Both the position numbers and the translations under genes were made by a program. From CAIVAT01 sp037133475 (GTDB lineage: Bacteria > Bacteroidota > Bacteroidia > Bacteroidales > FEN-979), in the NCBI GenBank assembly GCA_037133475.1, contig JBAXOB010000021.1, positions 3,512 through 67,511 of the forward strand: 64,000 bases of DNA, given 5' to 3'. The notes under the pieces are model-generated. The model was not told the DNA's origin. It did no database searches and was given only the letters and a program-made list of their open reading frames with translations. Shown here piece after piece: positions 45,175 to 54,888 of this stretch (positions within the stretch are counted from its first letter, which is position 1; every line of letters starts with the position of its first letter).

Positions 45175-45948
45175 ATGAAAATCCAGTTTTTTAAATATCA
45201 GGGAACCGGCAATGATTTTATCATCATTGACAACCGTACGATCCAATGGGAACCTGCTGAAAGCGAGATCTCCGGGCTTTGTGACCGACATACCGGGATC
45301 GGGGCCGACGGGCTGATGCTGCTCGGGGATATGGCCGGTTTTGATTTTGCCATGCGCTATTTCAACTCCGACGGGAAGGAAAGTACCATGTGCGGTAATG
45401 GCGGCCGGTGCATGACAGCCTTTGCAAGGCATCTCGCGCTTATCGATACGAGGGCCCGGTTTTGGGCCGTTGACGGAAGTCATGAAGCTGAATTCACAGA
45501 TCCGGTATACCGGCTGAAAATGAAGGATACCCGGCTGGAGATCCTCTTTGAAGATGGTTACCTGTTGAATACCGGGTCTCCCCATTTTGTGGTTTTCACC
45601 CATGATGTTGCCGGGATTGACGTATCCAGCGCAGGCCGCGCCTTACGGAATGACGACCGGTTTGCCCCGGATGGGGTTAATGTTGATTTTGTTGAATCCG
45701 GGGAGGATGGTTTATTTGTCAGGACCTACGAACGGGGTGTCGAAGGCGAGACCCTATCCTGTGGAACGGGGGTAACCGCGGCAGCCATTATTGCAGCATA
45801 CCTGACCCCCGGAAACCGCGAATTTTATCAGATTAAAACGTTGGGAGGGAATCTCCGGGTCAGTTTCAGACAGTCCGGATTAAGTTTTTCGGATGTATGG
45901 CTGGAGGGGCCGGCCCTGCAGGTTTTCCAGGGGGAATTCCTGCGTTAG
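45175..45948 (+). CDS. dapF: Diaminopimelate epimerase
   Basis: A 257-residue enzyme interconverting LL- and meso-diaminopimelate for lysine and peptidoglycan synthesis. KYQGTGNDFIIIDNR begins the protein. The two catalytic cysteines are in STMCGNGGRC (first Cys) and ETLSCGTGVTA (second). The start at ATG 45175 was chosen over an upstream in-frame start because KIQFFKYQGTGNDF is the family N-terminus. A TAACTTTG minus-7-like element lies at 45153-45160. A GNAT gene follows at 45998. Confidence 0.95.
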   Translation: MKIQFFKYQGTGNDFIIIDNRTIQWEPAESEISGLCDRHTGIGADGLMLLGDMAGFDFAMRYFNSDGKESTMCGNGGRCMTAFARHLALIDTRARFWAVDGSHEAEFTDPVYRLKMKDTRLEILFEDGYLLNTGSPHFVVFTHDVAGIDVSSAGRALRNDDRFAPDGVNVDFVESGEDGLFVRTYERGVEGETLSCGTGVTAAAIIAAYLTPGNREFYQIKTLGGNLRVSFRQSGLSFSDVWLEGPALQVFQGEFLR

Positions 45949-45997
45949 ATTGCAAAATCCAGCTCCCGGAAGTCACCGGCAGCGCAAAGTTGAAACA

Positions 45998-46543
45998 ATG
46001 ATGAAGGATTTGCTGACAGGACCTAATATCAGGTTGCGTGCCCTTGAGCCGGGAGATGTCGGGGTGCTGTATGAATGGGAAAATGACACCTCCATATGGG
46101 ATGTCAGCAACACCCTCACCCCCTTTTCAAAATTCCAGCTGGAGGAATATATATTAAATGCGCAAAATGACCTGTTTGCTGCAAGGCAGTTGCGGCTGAT
46201 GATCGTTATTCCCGGTGCTGATGCTGCTGAGCAGGCGGTGGGAACCATCGACCTTTTTGATTTCGATCCGTTTCACCTGCGGGTGGGAGCCGGGATCCTG
46301 GTCCGTGAGCCTTTCCGCCAGAGGGGCTTCGCCGCTGAAGCGTTGCAGATCCTGATCCGTTATGTGTTTTCGGCCCTGCACCTGCACCAGATCTATTGCA
46401 ACATCGCCCCCGACAACCTGCACAGCCTGCATCTTTTTCAAAACGCCGGTTTTGAGCGGTGCGGCATCAAAAAGGAGTGGATCGGGGAGGGTGGAAAATG
46501 GAAAGATGAGTGGATGTTTCAACTGATCAATCATGATGCATAA
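45998..46543 (+). CDS. GNAT acetyltransferase (RimJ/RimL type)
   Basis: A 181-residue enzyme with the RimL pattern: IRLRALEPGDVGVLYEWEND, acetyl-CoA loop VREPFRQRGFAAEAL (the Q/R-x-x-G-x-A type), and NIAPDNLHSLHLFQNAGFERCG. The substrate (protein N-terminus, spermidine or antibiotic) is not predictable. Its last bases overlap the MltG gene by 11 bases. The upstream frame without a start codon was excluded in favour of ATG 45998. Confidence 0.9.
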   Translation: MMKDLLTGPNIRLRALEPGDVGVLYEWENDTSIWDVSNTLTPFSKFQLEEYILNAQNDLFAARQLRLMIVIPGADAAEQAVGTIDLFDFDPFHLRVGAGILVREPFRQRGFAAEALQILIRYVFSALHLHQIYCNIAPDNLHSLHLFQNAGFERCGIKKEWIGEGGKWKDEWMFQLINHDA

Positions 46544-47615
46544 GTTTCTTGCCCCATACCGCAACAACCCCGGACGTTCCCTTTGGGGCGACCTGATGCC
46601 CTTTATCCTGGCCGGGGCAATGCTGCTGATCCTGGCTGCATCCCTCCTGCGGCTTTACATCTCAACGACAAGGCCGGTGATAGACTTGCATGGCCGGCAT
46701 AAATGTTATTTCTATGTCCACACGGGTTCAGGATTTAACGCGGTCAGGGATTCACTGGTAAAGTCGGGATACCTGGTTCATCCCCGCGAATTCGAATGGC
46801 TGGCCCGGAGGAAACATTACCCTGATAAGATCAGGCCCGGCCGTTACCTGCTGGAAGATGGCATGCACAACAACGCGCTCCTGAACATGTTACGGTCAGG
46901 GAAACAGGAATCGCTGAGAATCACCATCCAGGGGGTGAGAAATAGCGGGGAGCTTGCCGGGTCGCTTGGACGGCGTCTGGAGGTGGATTCTGCCCACCTG
47001 ATGCATTTGTTCAGCGACCCTGCCATGCTGACAAGGTTCGGGGCGACTCCCGCAACCCTGCTGATGTTGTTCGTTCCCAACACCTATGAGTTTTTCTGGA
47101 ATACTTCAGGAGATCAGCTGTTAACCCGCATGGAAAGCGAGTTTAAGCGGTTCTGGACATCCGGCAGAAGGCACAAGGCCGATTCGCTGCAGATGACCAT
47201 TGCCCAGGTTGTCACCATGGCGTCGATCGTTGAAAAGGAGAGCAATAAAAACGATGAGAAGCCCGTCATTGCCGGGGTTTACATCAACCGGCTGAAGCAC
47301 AACATCCCGTTGCAGGCCGACCCCACGGTCGTTTATGCCTGGCATGATTTCACCATCAGGCGGGTGCTGAAGGTTCACACACAGTTGAACTCACCCTATA
47401 ATACCTACATGCACACCGGCCTGCCTCCCGGGCCTATCTGCCTGCCCTCCGTCGCCTCGGTTGATGCGGTTCTTCACGCAACCAGCCATTCCTATCTCTA
47501 TTTTTGCGCAAAGGAGGATTTCTCGGGTTCGCATAATTTCGCGTCCACGCTGGATGAGCACAACCGGAATGCCCGGCGGTATCAGAAGGCCCTGGATAAG
47601 ATGAAGATCAAATGA
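46533..47615 (+). CDS. mltG: Endolytic murein transglycosylase
   Basis: A 360-residue inner-membrane enzyme that cleaves nascent glycan strands. One membrane helix (LMPFILAGAMLLILAASLL) is followed by a LysM-like segment (FYVHTGSGFNAVRDSLVKSGY) and the YceG/MltG catalytic domain. The key acidic residue is in MASIVEKESNKNDEKPVIAG, and YINRLKHNIPLQADPTVVYA is nearby. Ends overlapping the DUF2279 gene by four bases (ATGA). Confidence 0.95.
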   Translation: MMHKFLAPYRNNPGRSLWGDLMPFILAGAMLLILAASLLRLYISTTRPVIDLHGRHKCYFYVHTGSGFNAVRDSLVKSGYLVHPREFEWLARRKHYPDKIRPGRYLLEDGMHNNALLNMLRSGKQESLRITIQGVRNSGELAGSLGRRLEVDSAHLMHLFSDPAMLTRFGATPATLLMLFVPNTYEFFWNTSGDQLLTRMESEFKRFWTSGRRHKADSLQMTIAQVVTMASIVEKESNKNDEKPVIAGVYINRLKHNIPLQADPTVVYAWHDFTIRRVLKVHTQLNSPYNTYMHTGLPPGPICLPSVASVDAVLHATSHSYLYFCAKEDFSGSHNFASTLDEHNRNARRYQKALDKMKIK

Positions 47616-48559
47616 AAAACATAACCGCCCTTCCGGCAGCCTGGCTGGTAGCCCTGTTAATTATTTTCTGCCTTGGCTGGGCAGGGGCAATTTCCGCCCA
47701 GGCACCAATACAGGCGAATCCCGACACTACGGTTATTCATAAAGGACGGCTCACGGGAGTTATAATAGCTGAGGGAACCCTTTATACAGCATCTCTTTCG
47801 GGACTGTATTTCGCCTGGTACAAAGATTATCCCCAATCGGGTTTCCACTTTTTTAATGATAACGGCGAATGGATGCAGGTTGATAAATGCGGGCATGCCA
47901 TTACCGCCTACTATATCACCAGCATCGGATACTCCTCCTACCGTTGGGCCGGGGTGGGTGAAAAGGGTGCAGCCTGGTTCGGAGGACTGCTTGGCTTTGC
48001 TTACATGCTCAATATCGAGATCCTGGACGGGTTTTCGTCGGAATGGGGATTCTCATTGGGCGACTTCACCGCCAACACCCTTGGCTGTGCCGCATTTATC
48101 GGGCAGCAGCTGGCATGGCATGAACAACGGTTCACCCTGAAATACTCATTTCACCAGACCCAATACGCCCAATACCGCCCCGACCTGCTGGGGGATAACC
48201 TGATCCAGAACATGATCAAGGATTACAACGGCCATTCTTACTGGATTTCGGGGAACATCGCCTCCTTCCTCCATAAGGGGGCCAGGTTCCCGAAATGGCT
48301 GAATATAGCCGTTGGATATGGCGCCGAAGGAATGACCGGCGCCTTCAGCAACAGCGATTCAAAGAACGGGAAACCCATCCCCGAATTTCCCCGGTACCGG
48401 AAGTTCTTCCTGTCGGCCGATGTGGACCTGAGCAGGATTCCTACAAAGTCAAAACTGCTGAAGGGAATTTTCAGTGTCCTCGGTTTTATCAAAATCCCTG
48501 CCCCTGCCCTGGAATACAATACGCTCGGGCAATTCAAGGTTCACCCGGTTTATTACTGA
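47612..48559 (+). CDS. DUF2279 family exported protein
   Basis: A 315-residue protein with signal WLVALLIIFCLGWAGAISAQ. The DUF2279 (YfiM-like) core is visible: FHFFNDNGEWMQVDKCGHAI, TAYYITSIGYSSYRWAGVGE and EWGFSLGDFTANTLGCAAF. The family is exported or membrane-associated and of unknown function. It overlaps mltG by four bases, suggesting coupled translation and an envelope-related role. Confidence 0.85.
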   Translation: MKNITALPAAWLVALLIIFCLGWAGAISAQAPIQANPDTTVIHKGRLTGVIIAEGTLYTASLSGLYFAWYKDYPQSGFHFFNDNGEWMQVDKCGHAITAYYITSIGYSSYRWAGVGEKGAAWFGGLLGFAYMLNIEILDGFSSEWGFSLGDFTANTLGCAAFIGQQLAWHEQRFTLKYSFHQTQYAQYRPDLLGDNLIQNMIKDYNGHSYWISGNIASFLHKGARFPKWLNIAVGYGAEGMTGAFSNSDSKNGKPIPEFPRYRKFFLSADVDLSRIPTKSKLLKGIFSVLGFIKIPAPALEYNTLGQFKVHPVYY

Positions 48560-48646
48560 CATCATCGGCACAACAATTGCCGCCAGGTGTCGGCCGGCGC
48601 GATGCCGGAAGAGACTGCCCCGCTTTTGGCCGGTCACCTTCCCGGT

Positions 48647-48677
48647 TTTGTAATTCCGGTTAATTCACGTACCTTTA
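48647..48677 (+). promoter_or_regulatory. Likely promoter of the nnr gene
   Basis: TTTG (48647-48650), 19-base spacer, TACCTTTA (48670-48677): one mismatch to the Bacteroidota consensus. It lies 29 bases before the ATG. Confidence 0.5.
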
Positions 48678-48706
48678 CCTCTTTGTTCAGAAGAGGTTTC
48701 ACGCCT

Positions 48707-50236
48707 ATGAAGATCCTTTCAACATCCCTGGTCCGGGAGGCCGATGCCTACACCATCAGGCACGAACCCATCGCCGATATTGACCTGATGGAACGGGCTT
48801 CAGGCCGCTGTTTTGAGTGGCTGCAAACAAACATCTCAATAAACCGGAAGATCGCGGTATTTTGCGGCCCGGGCAACAATGGCGGCGACGGGCTGGCCAT
48901 CGCCAGGATGATGTCAGGCGCAGGATACCGTGTGAAGGTATTTACCTTTGCCCTGCCAGGGAAGATGTCGGAGAGCTGCCGGATCAATTTTGAGCGTTTA
49001 CAGATACCCGCCAGCACGCCGATTCACGGATGCACCCTGGTGCAACAGGCCGATGAATTACCATCCCTGTCGGAGGATGATGTCATCCTCGACGCCCTTT
49101 TCGGCAGTGGCCTGGCCCGGCCGGTTGAGGGACTGATGGCAGATGTGATAGGTCATATCAACGCCAGCGGTGCGCTGGTGGTGGCCATTGATGTCCCCTC
49201 AGGGCTCTTCTGCGACACCACTACCCTGCCGGGAAGCAACAGGGCGGTAATCCGTGCCGACTACACCCTCACCTTTTCACCGCCCAAACTGGCCTTTTTC
49301 TTTCCCGAAAACGATCCCTTTGCCGGCGACTGGCAGCTTTTGGATATCGGGCTGATGCAGGAGTTTATCGATTCGGCGGCGGTGAGGAACTTCATGGTGG
49401 AGAAAAGCGACGTGATGCCGTTGCTGAAAAAACGAAACAAATATGCTCACAAAGGCATCTTCGGACATACCCTGCTGATTTGCGGCGCAACCGGGAAAAT
49501 GGGGGCTGCCGTCCTGGCAGCGCGGTCATGCCTGCGTTCAGGGCCCGGACTGGTTACCGTTTGCGTTCCTAAGTCGGGTACGGCTATTTTACAGACCGCC
49601 GTTCCCGAAGCCATGCTTGTGATTGGCGAAAATCCTGATGTTTTTACGGCAGTTCCGCCATTGGGTAATTACAGTTCCATCGCCATCGGCCCCGGGATCG
49701 GCACCTCCGATGCGACTGCCCAGGCGCTGAAAATATTGATACAGGAGTCGACGCTCCCGCTGATCTTCGACGCGGATGCCATCAACCTGATAGCTGAAAA
49801 CAGGACCTGGATGGGGTTTATCCCGAAAAACTCGGTTTTCACCCCTCATCCCAAAGAATTTGAACGGCTGGCAGGGAAGAGCAGCGATGACTTTGACCGG
49901 AACCAGCGGCAACGCGACTTTTCCTATAAATTCGGGTGTTATGTGGTTTTAAAAGGAGCCCATACCGCCATTACCACCCCCGACGGCCGCTGTTTCTTCA
50001 ATACTACAGGTAATCCCGGCATGGCAACAGGCGGCAGCGGCGACGTGCTGACAGGGATCATTGCAGGGCTCATGGCCCAGGGATATTCTTCGCTGGAAAG
50101 CTGCCTGCTCGGCGTATATTTACATGGCCTTGCGGGCGATATCGCCGTCTCCGCCAAAGGATTTGAGGCACTGGTTGCCAGCGATATCACTGATAACCTG
50201 GGAAATTCATTTCAAACACTATATGGAAAATTTTGA
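48707..50236 (+). CDS. nnr: Bifunctional NAD(P)HX epimerase and ADP-dependent dehydratase
   Basis: A 509-residue repair enzyme for hydrated NAD(P)H. The N-terminal YjeF domain (epimerase) has GPGNNGGDGLAIARMM and VVAIDVPSGLFCDT. The C-terminal ribokinase-like dehydratase begins near residue 240 (YAHKGIFGHTLLICGATGKMG) and has the nucleotide motif TTGNPGMATGGSGDVLTGII. Full length. Start ATG 48707 chosen from the family N-terminus MKILSTSLVREAD. It overlaps the HD-domain gene by 14 bases. Confidence 0.95.
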   Translation: MKILSTSLVREADAYTIRHEPIADIDLMERASGRCFEWLQTNISINRKIAVFCGPGNNGGDGLAIARMMSGAGYRVKVFTFALPGKMSESCRINFERLQIPASTPIHGCTLVQQADELPSLSEDDVILDALFGSGLARPVEGLMADVIGHINASGALVVAIDVPSGLFCDTTTLPGSNRAVIRADYTLTFSPPKLAFFFPENDPFAGDWQLLDIGLMQEFIDSAAVRNFMVEKSDVMPLLKKRNKYAHKGIFGHTLLICGATGKMGAAVLAARSCLRSGPGLVTVCVPKSGTAILQTAVPEAMLVIGENPDVFTAVPPLGNYSSIAIGPGIGTSDATAQALKILIQESTLPLIFDADAINLIAENRTWMGFIPKNSVFTPHPKEFERLAGKSSDDFDRNQRQRDFSYKFGCYVVLKGAHTAITTPDGRCFFNTTGNPGMATGGSGDVLTGIIAGLMAQGYSSLESCLLGVYLHGLAGDIAVSAKGFEALVASDITDNLGNSFQTLYGKF

Positions 50237-50801
50237 GAAAGACCTGCTGGCCAATATGGTCATTGCACCTTACCTGCAGAAGGCTACGGCCCTGCGAGGC
50301 GTAAAACGGTATGTGGGTGGCAACCAGTTTCGCCATGCATTTGCCACCTTTGCGATCCTGATCGATTATCATTATACCGATGCGGTGCTGCTCAAGGCTT
50401 CGGTCATTCATGATTTGATAGAAGATGTAAAGAACACCACCCATGAGGATATCAGGGGGATCGACCACGACGGGCCCGGTGTACTGGCGCTGGTGCTGGA
50501 GGTTACGCGCCAGAAACCGGAAACGAAGGAGGCCTTTCTGAAAAGGATACTGACGCAGGGCTCAACGCTGGCCAAAGTGCTCAAATGCGCCGACCGCATC
50601 AGCAACCTCACTGATCTCCATCCCGACATCTTTGACAAGGAATACATTAAAAATATGATCGCCGACACAAAGAAATGGGTGGTTCCGATGGCGGAACAGG
50701 TCAACCCCGACATGCTTTTTGAATTGCAGGACCTGATCAAACGCCGCGAAACGAATATGAAGTTTTCCTCGACGCTCTGGCCGCTGAAACGACGCGATTA
50801 A
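50223..50801 (+). CDS. Small RelA/SpoT-type HD hydrolase (Mesh1-like)
   Basis: A 192-residue protein made of a single HD domain of the (p)ppGpp-hydrolase type. FRHAFATFAIL gives the first His; KASVIHDLIEDVKNTT gives the HD and the ED pair needed for hydrolysis; KVLKCADRISNLTDLH is the later metal/nucleotide motif. There is no synthetase domain, so it fits the small alarmone hydrolase or Mesh1 type. Hydrolysis of (p)ppGpp or NADPH is possible by family analogy. It is translationally coupled to the NAD(P)HX repair gene and convergent with the topoisomerase gene (4-base overlap). Confidence 0.8.
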   Translation: MENFEKDLLANMVIAPYLQKATALRGVKRYVGGNQFRHAFATFAILIDYHYTDAVLLKASVIHDLIEDVKNTTHEDIRGIDHDGPGVLALVLEVTRQKPETKEAFLKRILTQGSTLAKVLKCADRISNLTDLHPDIFDKEYIKNMIADTKKWVVPMAEQVNPDMLFELQDLIKRRETNMKFSSTLWPLKRRD

Positions 50802-52660
50802 GCAGGCACAGCCTCGGGTTCCTCCACGATGTCGGCTTCAACCCTCAGGTTGTCGATGATAAAATTCTGCCGTTCCAGCGTGTTTTTGCCCATATAGAAG
50901 GTAAGCACATCCAGCACGGCCGATTCGCGGGTAAGGATGACAGGGTCGAGACGGATATCCTTGGCAATAAAATATTTGAATTCATCGGGAGAGATTTCTC
51001 CAAGTCCCTTAAAGCGGGTGATCTCGGGATTGACACCGCACTTTTCCATGGCCGAGAGCTTCTCCTGCTGCGAATAGCAGTAAAAGGTCTTCTGCTTGTT
51101 TCGGACCCTGAACAGCGGGGTTTGGAGAATATAGAGATGCCCGTTGCGCACCAGGTCGGGATAGAACTGCAGGAAGAAGGTAAGCAGCAACAGCCTGATA
51201 TGCATGCCATCCACATCGGCATCGGTGGCCACCACCACATAATTATAGCGCAGGTTTTCGAGCCCCTCCTCCAAATTCAGGGCCGCCTGCAGGAGGTTGA
51301 ACTCCTCGTTTTCATAGACAACCCGCTTGCTCAGCCCAAAACAGTTAAGGGGCTTTCCCTTCAGGCTGAATACCGCCTGGGTGTTGACATCCCTGGCCTT
51401 GGTGATCGAGCCGCTGGCAGAGTCGCCCTCGGTGATGAAGATGGTCGATTCGTAACGGCGGTCGTCGGTATTGTTATAATGGATGCGGCAATCGCGCAGT
51501 TTCTTGTTGTGCAGGCTGACCTTTTTAACGCTCTCCTTGGCGATCTTCTTGATGTTGGCCCACTCCTTCCGCTCTTTCTCGCTCTGCATGATCTTGCGCA
51601 GCAGGGCTTCGGCCGTATCGGGATTCATATGCAGGAAATTGTCAAGCTGTTTTTTGACAATGTCCATGACATAGTTCCTGATGGTGATCCCGTCGGGTTC
51701 GACATGCACCGACCCGAGTTTGGTCTTGGTCTGCGATTCAAACACGGGATCCTGAACCTTGATGCTGAGGGCGGCGATTAGCGAAGCCTTGATATCGTTG
51801 GTATCAAAATCCTTCTTGTAAAACTCGCGGATGGTCTTTACCAGCGCTTCGCGGAAGGCGGCCTGGTGGGTCCCCCCCTGCGTGGTATGCTGACCGTTGA
51901 CAAAAGTGTAATACTCCTCTCCATAAACCTCGCAGTGGGTGAAGGCGCACTCAAAATCGCCGTCGCGAAGATGGATGATGGGATAAATTACCGGTGTGTC
52001 GATATAGCTGTTGAGCAGGTCGAGCAGTCCGTTCTGGGCATGAAACCGCTCGCCGTTGAAGATGATGGTCAGCCCGTTGTTGAGGAAAACGTAGTTCCAC
52101 AACATCTTCTGCACATATTCGGGGATGTAGTGGTATTTGCCAAAGATATCCTCGTCGGGAACAAAGGTGATGATGGTGCCTGACCTCATCTCCACGGGCT
52201 TTTCGGGCTCATCGGTCACCACATCGCCCCGGTGGAACTCCACGATGCGGGTCCTGCCTTCGCGGATGGCCTGTACCTTGAAAAAGGAGGAGAGGGCATT
52301 GACCGCTTTTGAGCCCACCCCGTTCAGCCCGACAGCCTTTTTAAAGACCTTGGAATCGTACTTGGCCCCGGTGTTGATCTTGGAGACGCATTCAACCAGT
52401 TTTCCCAGCGGGATTCCGCGCCCGTAATCACGAACGCATACCTGCTGATCCTTGATGGTGACCTCGATGGTTTTCCCGTAATTCATCACGAATTCATCGA
52501 TTGAATTGTCAAGGATCTCCTTGATCAGCACATAAATACCGTCGTCGGGAGAGGAGCCGTCGCCCAGTTTTCCGATGTACATCCCGGGTCGCAGTCGTAT
52601 ATGTTCACTCCACTCCAGCGAGCGGATACTGTCTTCGGTATATGTTTCCACGTTACTCAT
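50798..52660 (-). CDS. Type IIA topoisomerase subunit B (ParE/GyrB)
   Basis: A 620-residue ATP-driven topoisomerase subunit. The GHKL ATPase part shows IRLRPGMYIGKLGD, KEILDNSIDEFVMNYGK, RDYGRGIPLGK and GLNGVGSKAVNALS. The transducer has QGGTHQAAFREAL. The TOPRIM domain shows FITEGDSASGS and VVATDADVDGMHIRLLLLTFF. The length and the absence of a large insertion favour the ParE type of topoisomerase IV (decatenation), though GyrB cannot be excluded by eye. The subunit A gene is not in this window. Confidence 0.93.
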   Translation of the reverse strand: MSNVETYTEDSIRSLEWSEHIRLRPGMYIGKLGDGSSPDDGIYVLIKEILDNSIDEFVMNYGKTIEVTIKDQQVCVRDYGRGIPLGKLVECVSKINTGAKYDSKVFKKAVGLNGVGSKAVNALSSFFKVQAIREGRTRIVEFHRGDVVTDEPEKPVEMRSGTIITFVPDEDIFGKYHYIPEYVQKMLWNYVFLNNGLTIIFNGERFHAQNGLLDLLNSYIDTPVIYPIIHLRDGDFECAFTHCEVYGEEYYTFVNGQHTTQGGTHQAAFREALVKTIREFYKKDFDTNDIKASLIAALSIKVQDPVFESQTKTKLGSVHVEPDGITIRNYVMDIVKKQLDNFLHMNPDTAEALLRKIMQSEKERKEWANIKKIAKESVKKVSLHNKKLRDCRIHYNNTDDRRYESTIFITEGDSASGSITKARDVNTQAVFSLKGKPLNCFGLSKRVVYENEEFNLLQAALNLEEGLENLRYNYVVVATDADVDGMHIRLLLLTFFLQFYPDLVRNGHLYILQTPLFRVRNKQKTFYCYSQQEKLSAMEKCGVNPEITRFKGLGEISPDEFKYFIAKDIRLDPVILTRESAVLDVLTFYMGKNTLERQNFIIDNLRVEADIVEEPEAVPA

Positions 52661-52805
52661 TATTCCATCCCGTATTACCCGGCAAAGATAGAGGAAAGGC
52701 CTGTAAACACTGTATGATTCCCTGAAAATTTACAATTAAGTTATCCACAGGTCGCAGGAAATGACTTACTTTGCAAACTGCTAAAATATTAACAGACAAA
52801 ATCAT

Positions 52806-53585
52806 ATGACACTGGTATTAAAGGAACTAAAGGATCAGATCGGGTGGATCACCCTGAATCACGATGCAAAAAAGAACGCGCTGAGCATCGACCTGCTGAC
52901 GGAATTGCTGCAGGCGCTCAAGTCGCTGAAGGAAGAAAAGGCGAGGGTTGTGATCATCCGTGCCAACAGGGGGATGAAGGTGTGGTCGTCGGGATTCTTT
53001 ATCGACGAACTCCCCCGCGACGGCAGTGACCCGCTGGCCTACGACAACCCGCTGCAGAAGGTGATCCGTGCCATCCAGGGCATCCCGGTACCGGTCATCG
53101 CCATGGCCGAGGGAAGCATCTGGGGAGGGGCCTGCAACGTCGCCTTTGTATGCGACATGGTGATCGGCACCAAAGACACCTGCCTGGCCATCACCCCTGC
53201 CAAGATCGGCGTGCCCTACAACACCTCCGGGATCTTACAGTTCCAGGACATCATCGGCTCCCATATCGTGAAGGAGATGTTTTTCACCGCCGAACCGATC
53301 AGCGCGGAAAAGGCCCTGGCGCTGGGGATCATCAACCACCTTGTCGACGCCGGCGACCTTGAAAACTTCACCATCCGCCTGGCCAACAAGATCATCGCCA
53401 ACTCACCGCTGAGCATCCAGGTGATCAAGGAGCAACTCAACATTTTAGGGAATGCCCTGCCGATGACGCCCCAGACCTTCGAACATATCGACATGCTCCG
53501 CCGCATCGCCGGTACCAGCAACGACTACCTGGAGGGCATCAAGGCCTTCTACGAGAAGCGCAAACCTGTTTTCATAGGAGAATAG
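52806..53585 (+). CDS. Methylmalonyl-CoA decarboxylase-like enoyl-CoA hydratase family protein
   Basis: A 259-residue crotonase-fold protein. The segment EGSIWGGACNVAFVCDMVIG, then ITPAKIGVPYNTSGI, then HIVKEMFFTAEPISAEKALA closely follows methylmalonyl-CoA decarboxylase (ScpB/YgfG), which makes propionyl-CoA. The Glu pair of true hydratases is not in place. The oxyanion motif (GGACNVA) is intact. Sits alone between divergent/convergent neighbours; an ACTTTGC element precedes it. Confidence 0.85.
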   Translation: MTLVLKELKDQIGWITLNHDAKKNALSIDLLTELLQALKSLKEEKARVVIIRANRGMKVWSSGFFIDELPRDGSDPLAYDNPLQKVIRAIQGIPVPVIAMAEGSIWGGACNVAFVCDMVIGTKDTCLAITPAKIGVPYNTSGILQFQDIIGSHIVKEMFFTAEPISAEKALALGIINHLVDAGDLENFTIRLANKIIANSPLSIQVIKEQLNILGNALPMTPQTFEHIDMLRRIAGTSNDYLEGIKAFYEKRKPVFIGE

Positions 53586-53595
53586 GCGCGCCGGG

Positions 53596-54888
53596 TTATC
53601 GGCTGCGCTTTGCGATTTTCTTCAACTCCCCCGCCAGCAGGCTGATCTCCGCCTTCGTGAGCAGGAAATCGCGCAAACCGATCTTCGTCATCCGTGAGAA
53701 GATGACGAATTGATACAGGGTCAGGGCAGTGTAGGAAAAGGTTGCGGCAATACCGGCCCCCATGATCCCGTACGCGGGGATCAGGATCAACCCCAGCCCG
53801 ATGGTAAATACCAGCCCGATGGCGGAACTGATGGTGTTGTGAAAGGGCTTGTTGATAGCTGAAAAGAAACCGCTGAAGATCATCGACACGCTCAGCGCCA
53901 CGATGCCGAACGACAGGGAGGCGATGACCAGCTTTACATCGCCGAAACGGGGCGAGAAGATCATCGTGAAGACAAACCTGGGGATCAGCAGCATCAGCGC
54001 CATGGCAATGGCCGTGACGGCCCAGGCAATCTTGGCGAAAGTCAGGGTCAGTCGCGCCGAATAATCAAAATTCATCTCGTTCGAAAGCCGTGAATACTGC
54101 ACGGTGCCCAGGCTCCGGCTGATCAGCCATAGCCCTTCTGCCAGCTGCATCCCCAGCGACAGGATGCCGACCGCCGCCCTGCCTGAAAAATAATCCACGA
54201 ACTTCAGGCTGAGCCTGTAGTTCATCGTCTGGAACAGGTTTGCAAACTGGACGTAGGTCCCGAAGCGGAATATCTCTCCCAGCAACTCCTTCATGTTGGT
54301 CAATGGCACCTTTTTAAAGGAGGGAAACAGCTTTGCAAGGCTGAATAGGAGTGCCACCCCATAGGAAATAAGGATGGGCCAGTAATAGCTCATTACATCG
54401 AACCTGCGTATGCCAAACAGGATCAGCAGCAGGATGAGAAACAGCAGGATGCTTTGCACCAGGCTGATGAGATTGAAGGTATTGACCTTTTCAAGGCCCA
54501 GCAGGAGCATGTAGTGAACCGAGGTAAAGGACATGACCAGGGCCAGGACGATCACGGGAATGAAATAGCCCGAGGGTATCATCTCGATGATGGGAAAGGC
54601 CTTGCCGATGGCCAGCATCAGGAAAGCGCTGGCCAGGGTGATGAAAAGGGTCCAGATATAGGCCGGGATGAAGAGTTTGTAAATCCCCGTCCGGGGGGTC
54701 ATATAGATCAGCGCCGCACCGGCCACGAAATTGGTAAAGAGCTGGATGATGGCCACGGAGAAGATGATCAGGCTGATCGTTCCCAGGTTCTCAGGACCCA
54801 GGTAATGGGCATTGAGTATCCAGGTGCCAACAGCGATTACCGCCGTCAGCAGCTTCGTACCGATGGTTCCCATGACCTTTTTAAACAT
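53596..54888 (-). CDS. Polysaccharide flippase (MATE/Wzx-like)
   Basis: A 430-residue membrane transporter with about 12-14 helices (TKLLTAVIAVGTWILNAHYLG at the start, LGTISLIIFSVAIIQLFTNF, FIPVIVLALVMSFTSVHYML, TISSAIGLVFTIGLGLILIP). The pattern is that of polysaccharide-biosynthesis flippases, which move lipid-linked sugars across the inner membrane. It overlaps the upstream formyltransferase-like gene by eight bases and ends the operon with the glycosyltransferase, so it probably acts on a surface glycan. Confidence 0.9.
   Translation of the reverse strand: MFKKVMGTIGTKLLTAVIAVGTWILNAHYLGPENLGTISLIIFSVAIIQLFTNFVAGAALIYMTPRTGIYKLFIPAYIWTLFITLASAFLMLAIGKAFPIIEMIPSGYFIPVIVLALVMSFTSVHYMLLLGLEKVNTFNLISLVQSILLFLILLLILFGIRRFDVMSYYWPILISYGVALLFSLAKLFPSFKKVPLTNMKELLGEIFRFGTYVQFANLFQTMNYRLSLKFVDYFSGRAAVGILSLGMQLAEGLWLISRSLGTVQYSRLSNEMNFDYSARLTLTFAKIAWAVTAIAMALMLLIPRFVFTMIFSPRFGDVKLVIASLSFGIVALSVSMIFSGFFSAINKPFHNTISSAIGLVFTIGLGLILIPAYGIMGAGIAATFSYTALTLYQFVIFSRMTKIGLRDFLLTKAEISLLAGELKKIAKRSR

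Noticed and set aside
52741..52749. Perfect DnaA box TTATCCACA upstream of the enoyl-CoA hydratase-like gene
   Set aside because: A single copy is expected about once in every two such windows by chance, and there is no cluster, AT-rich unwinding region or dnaA gene to suggest oriC.
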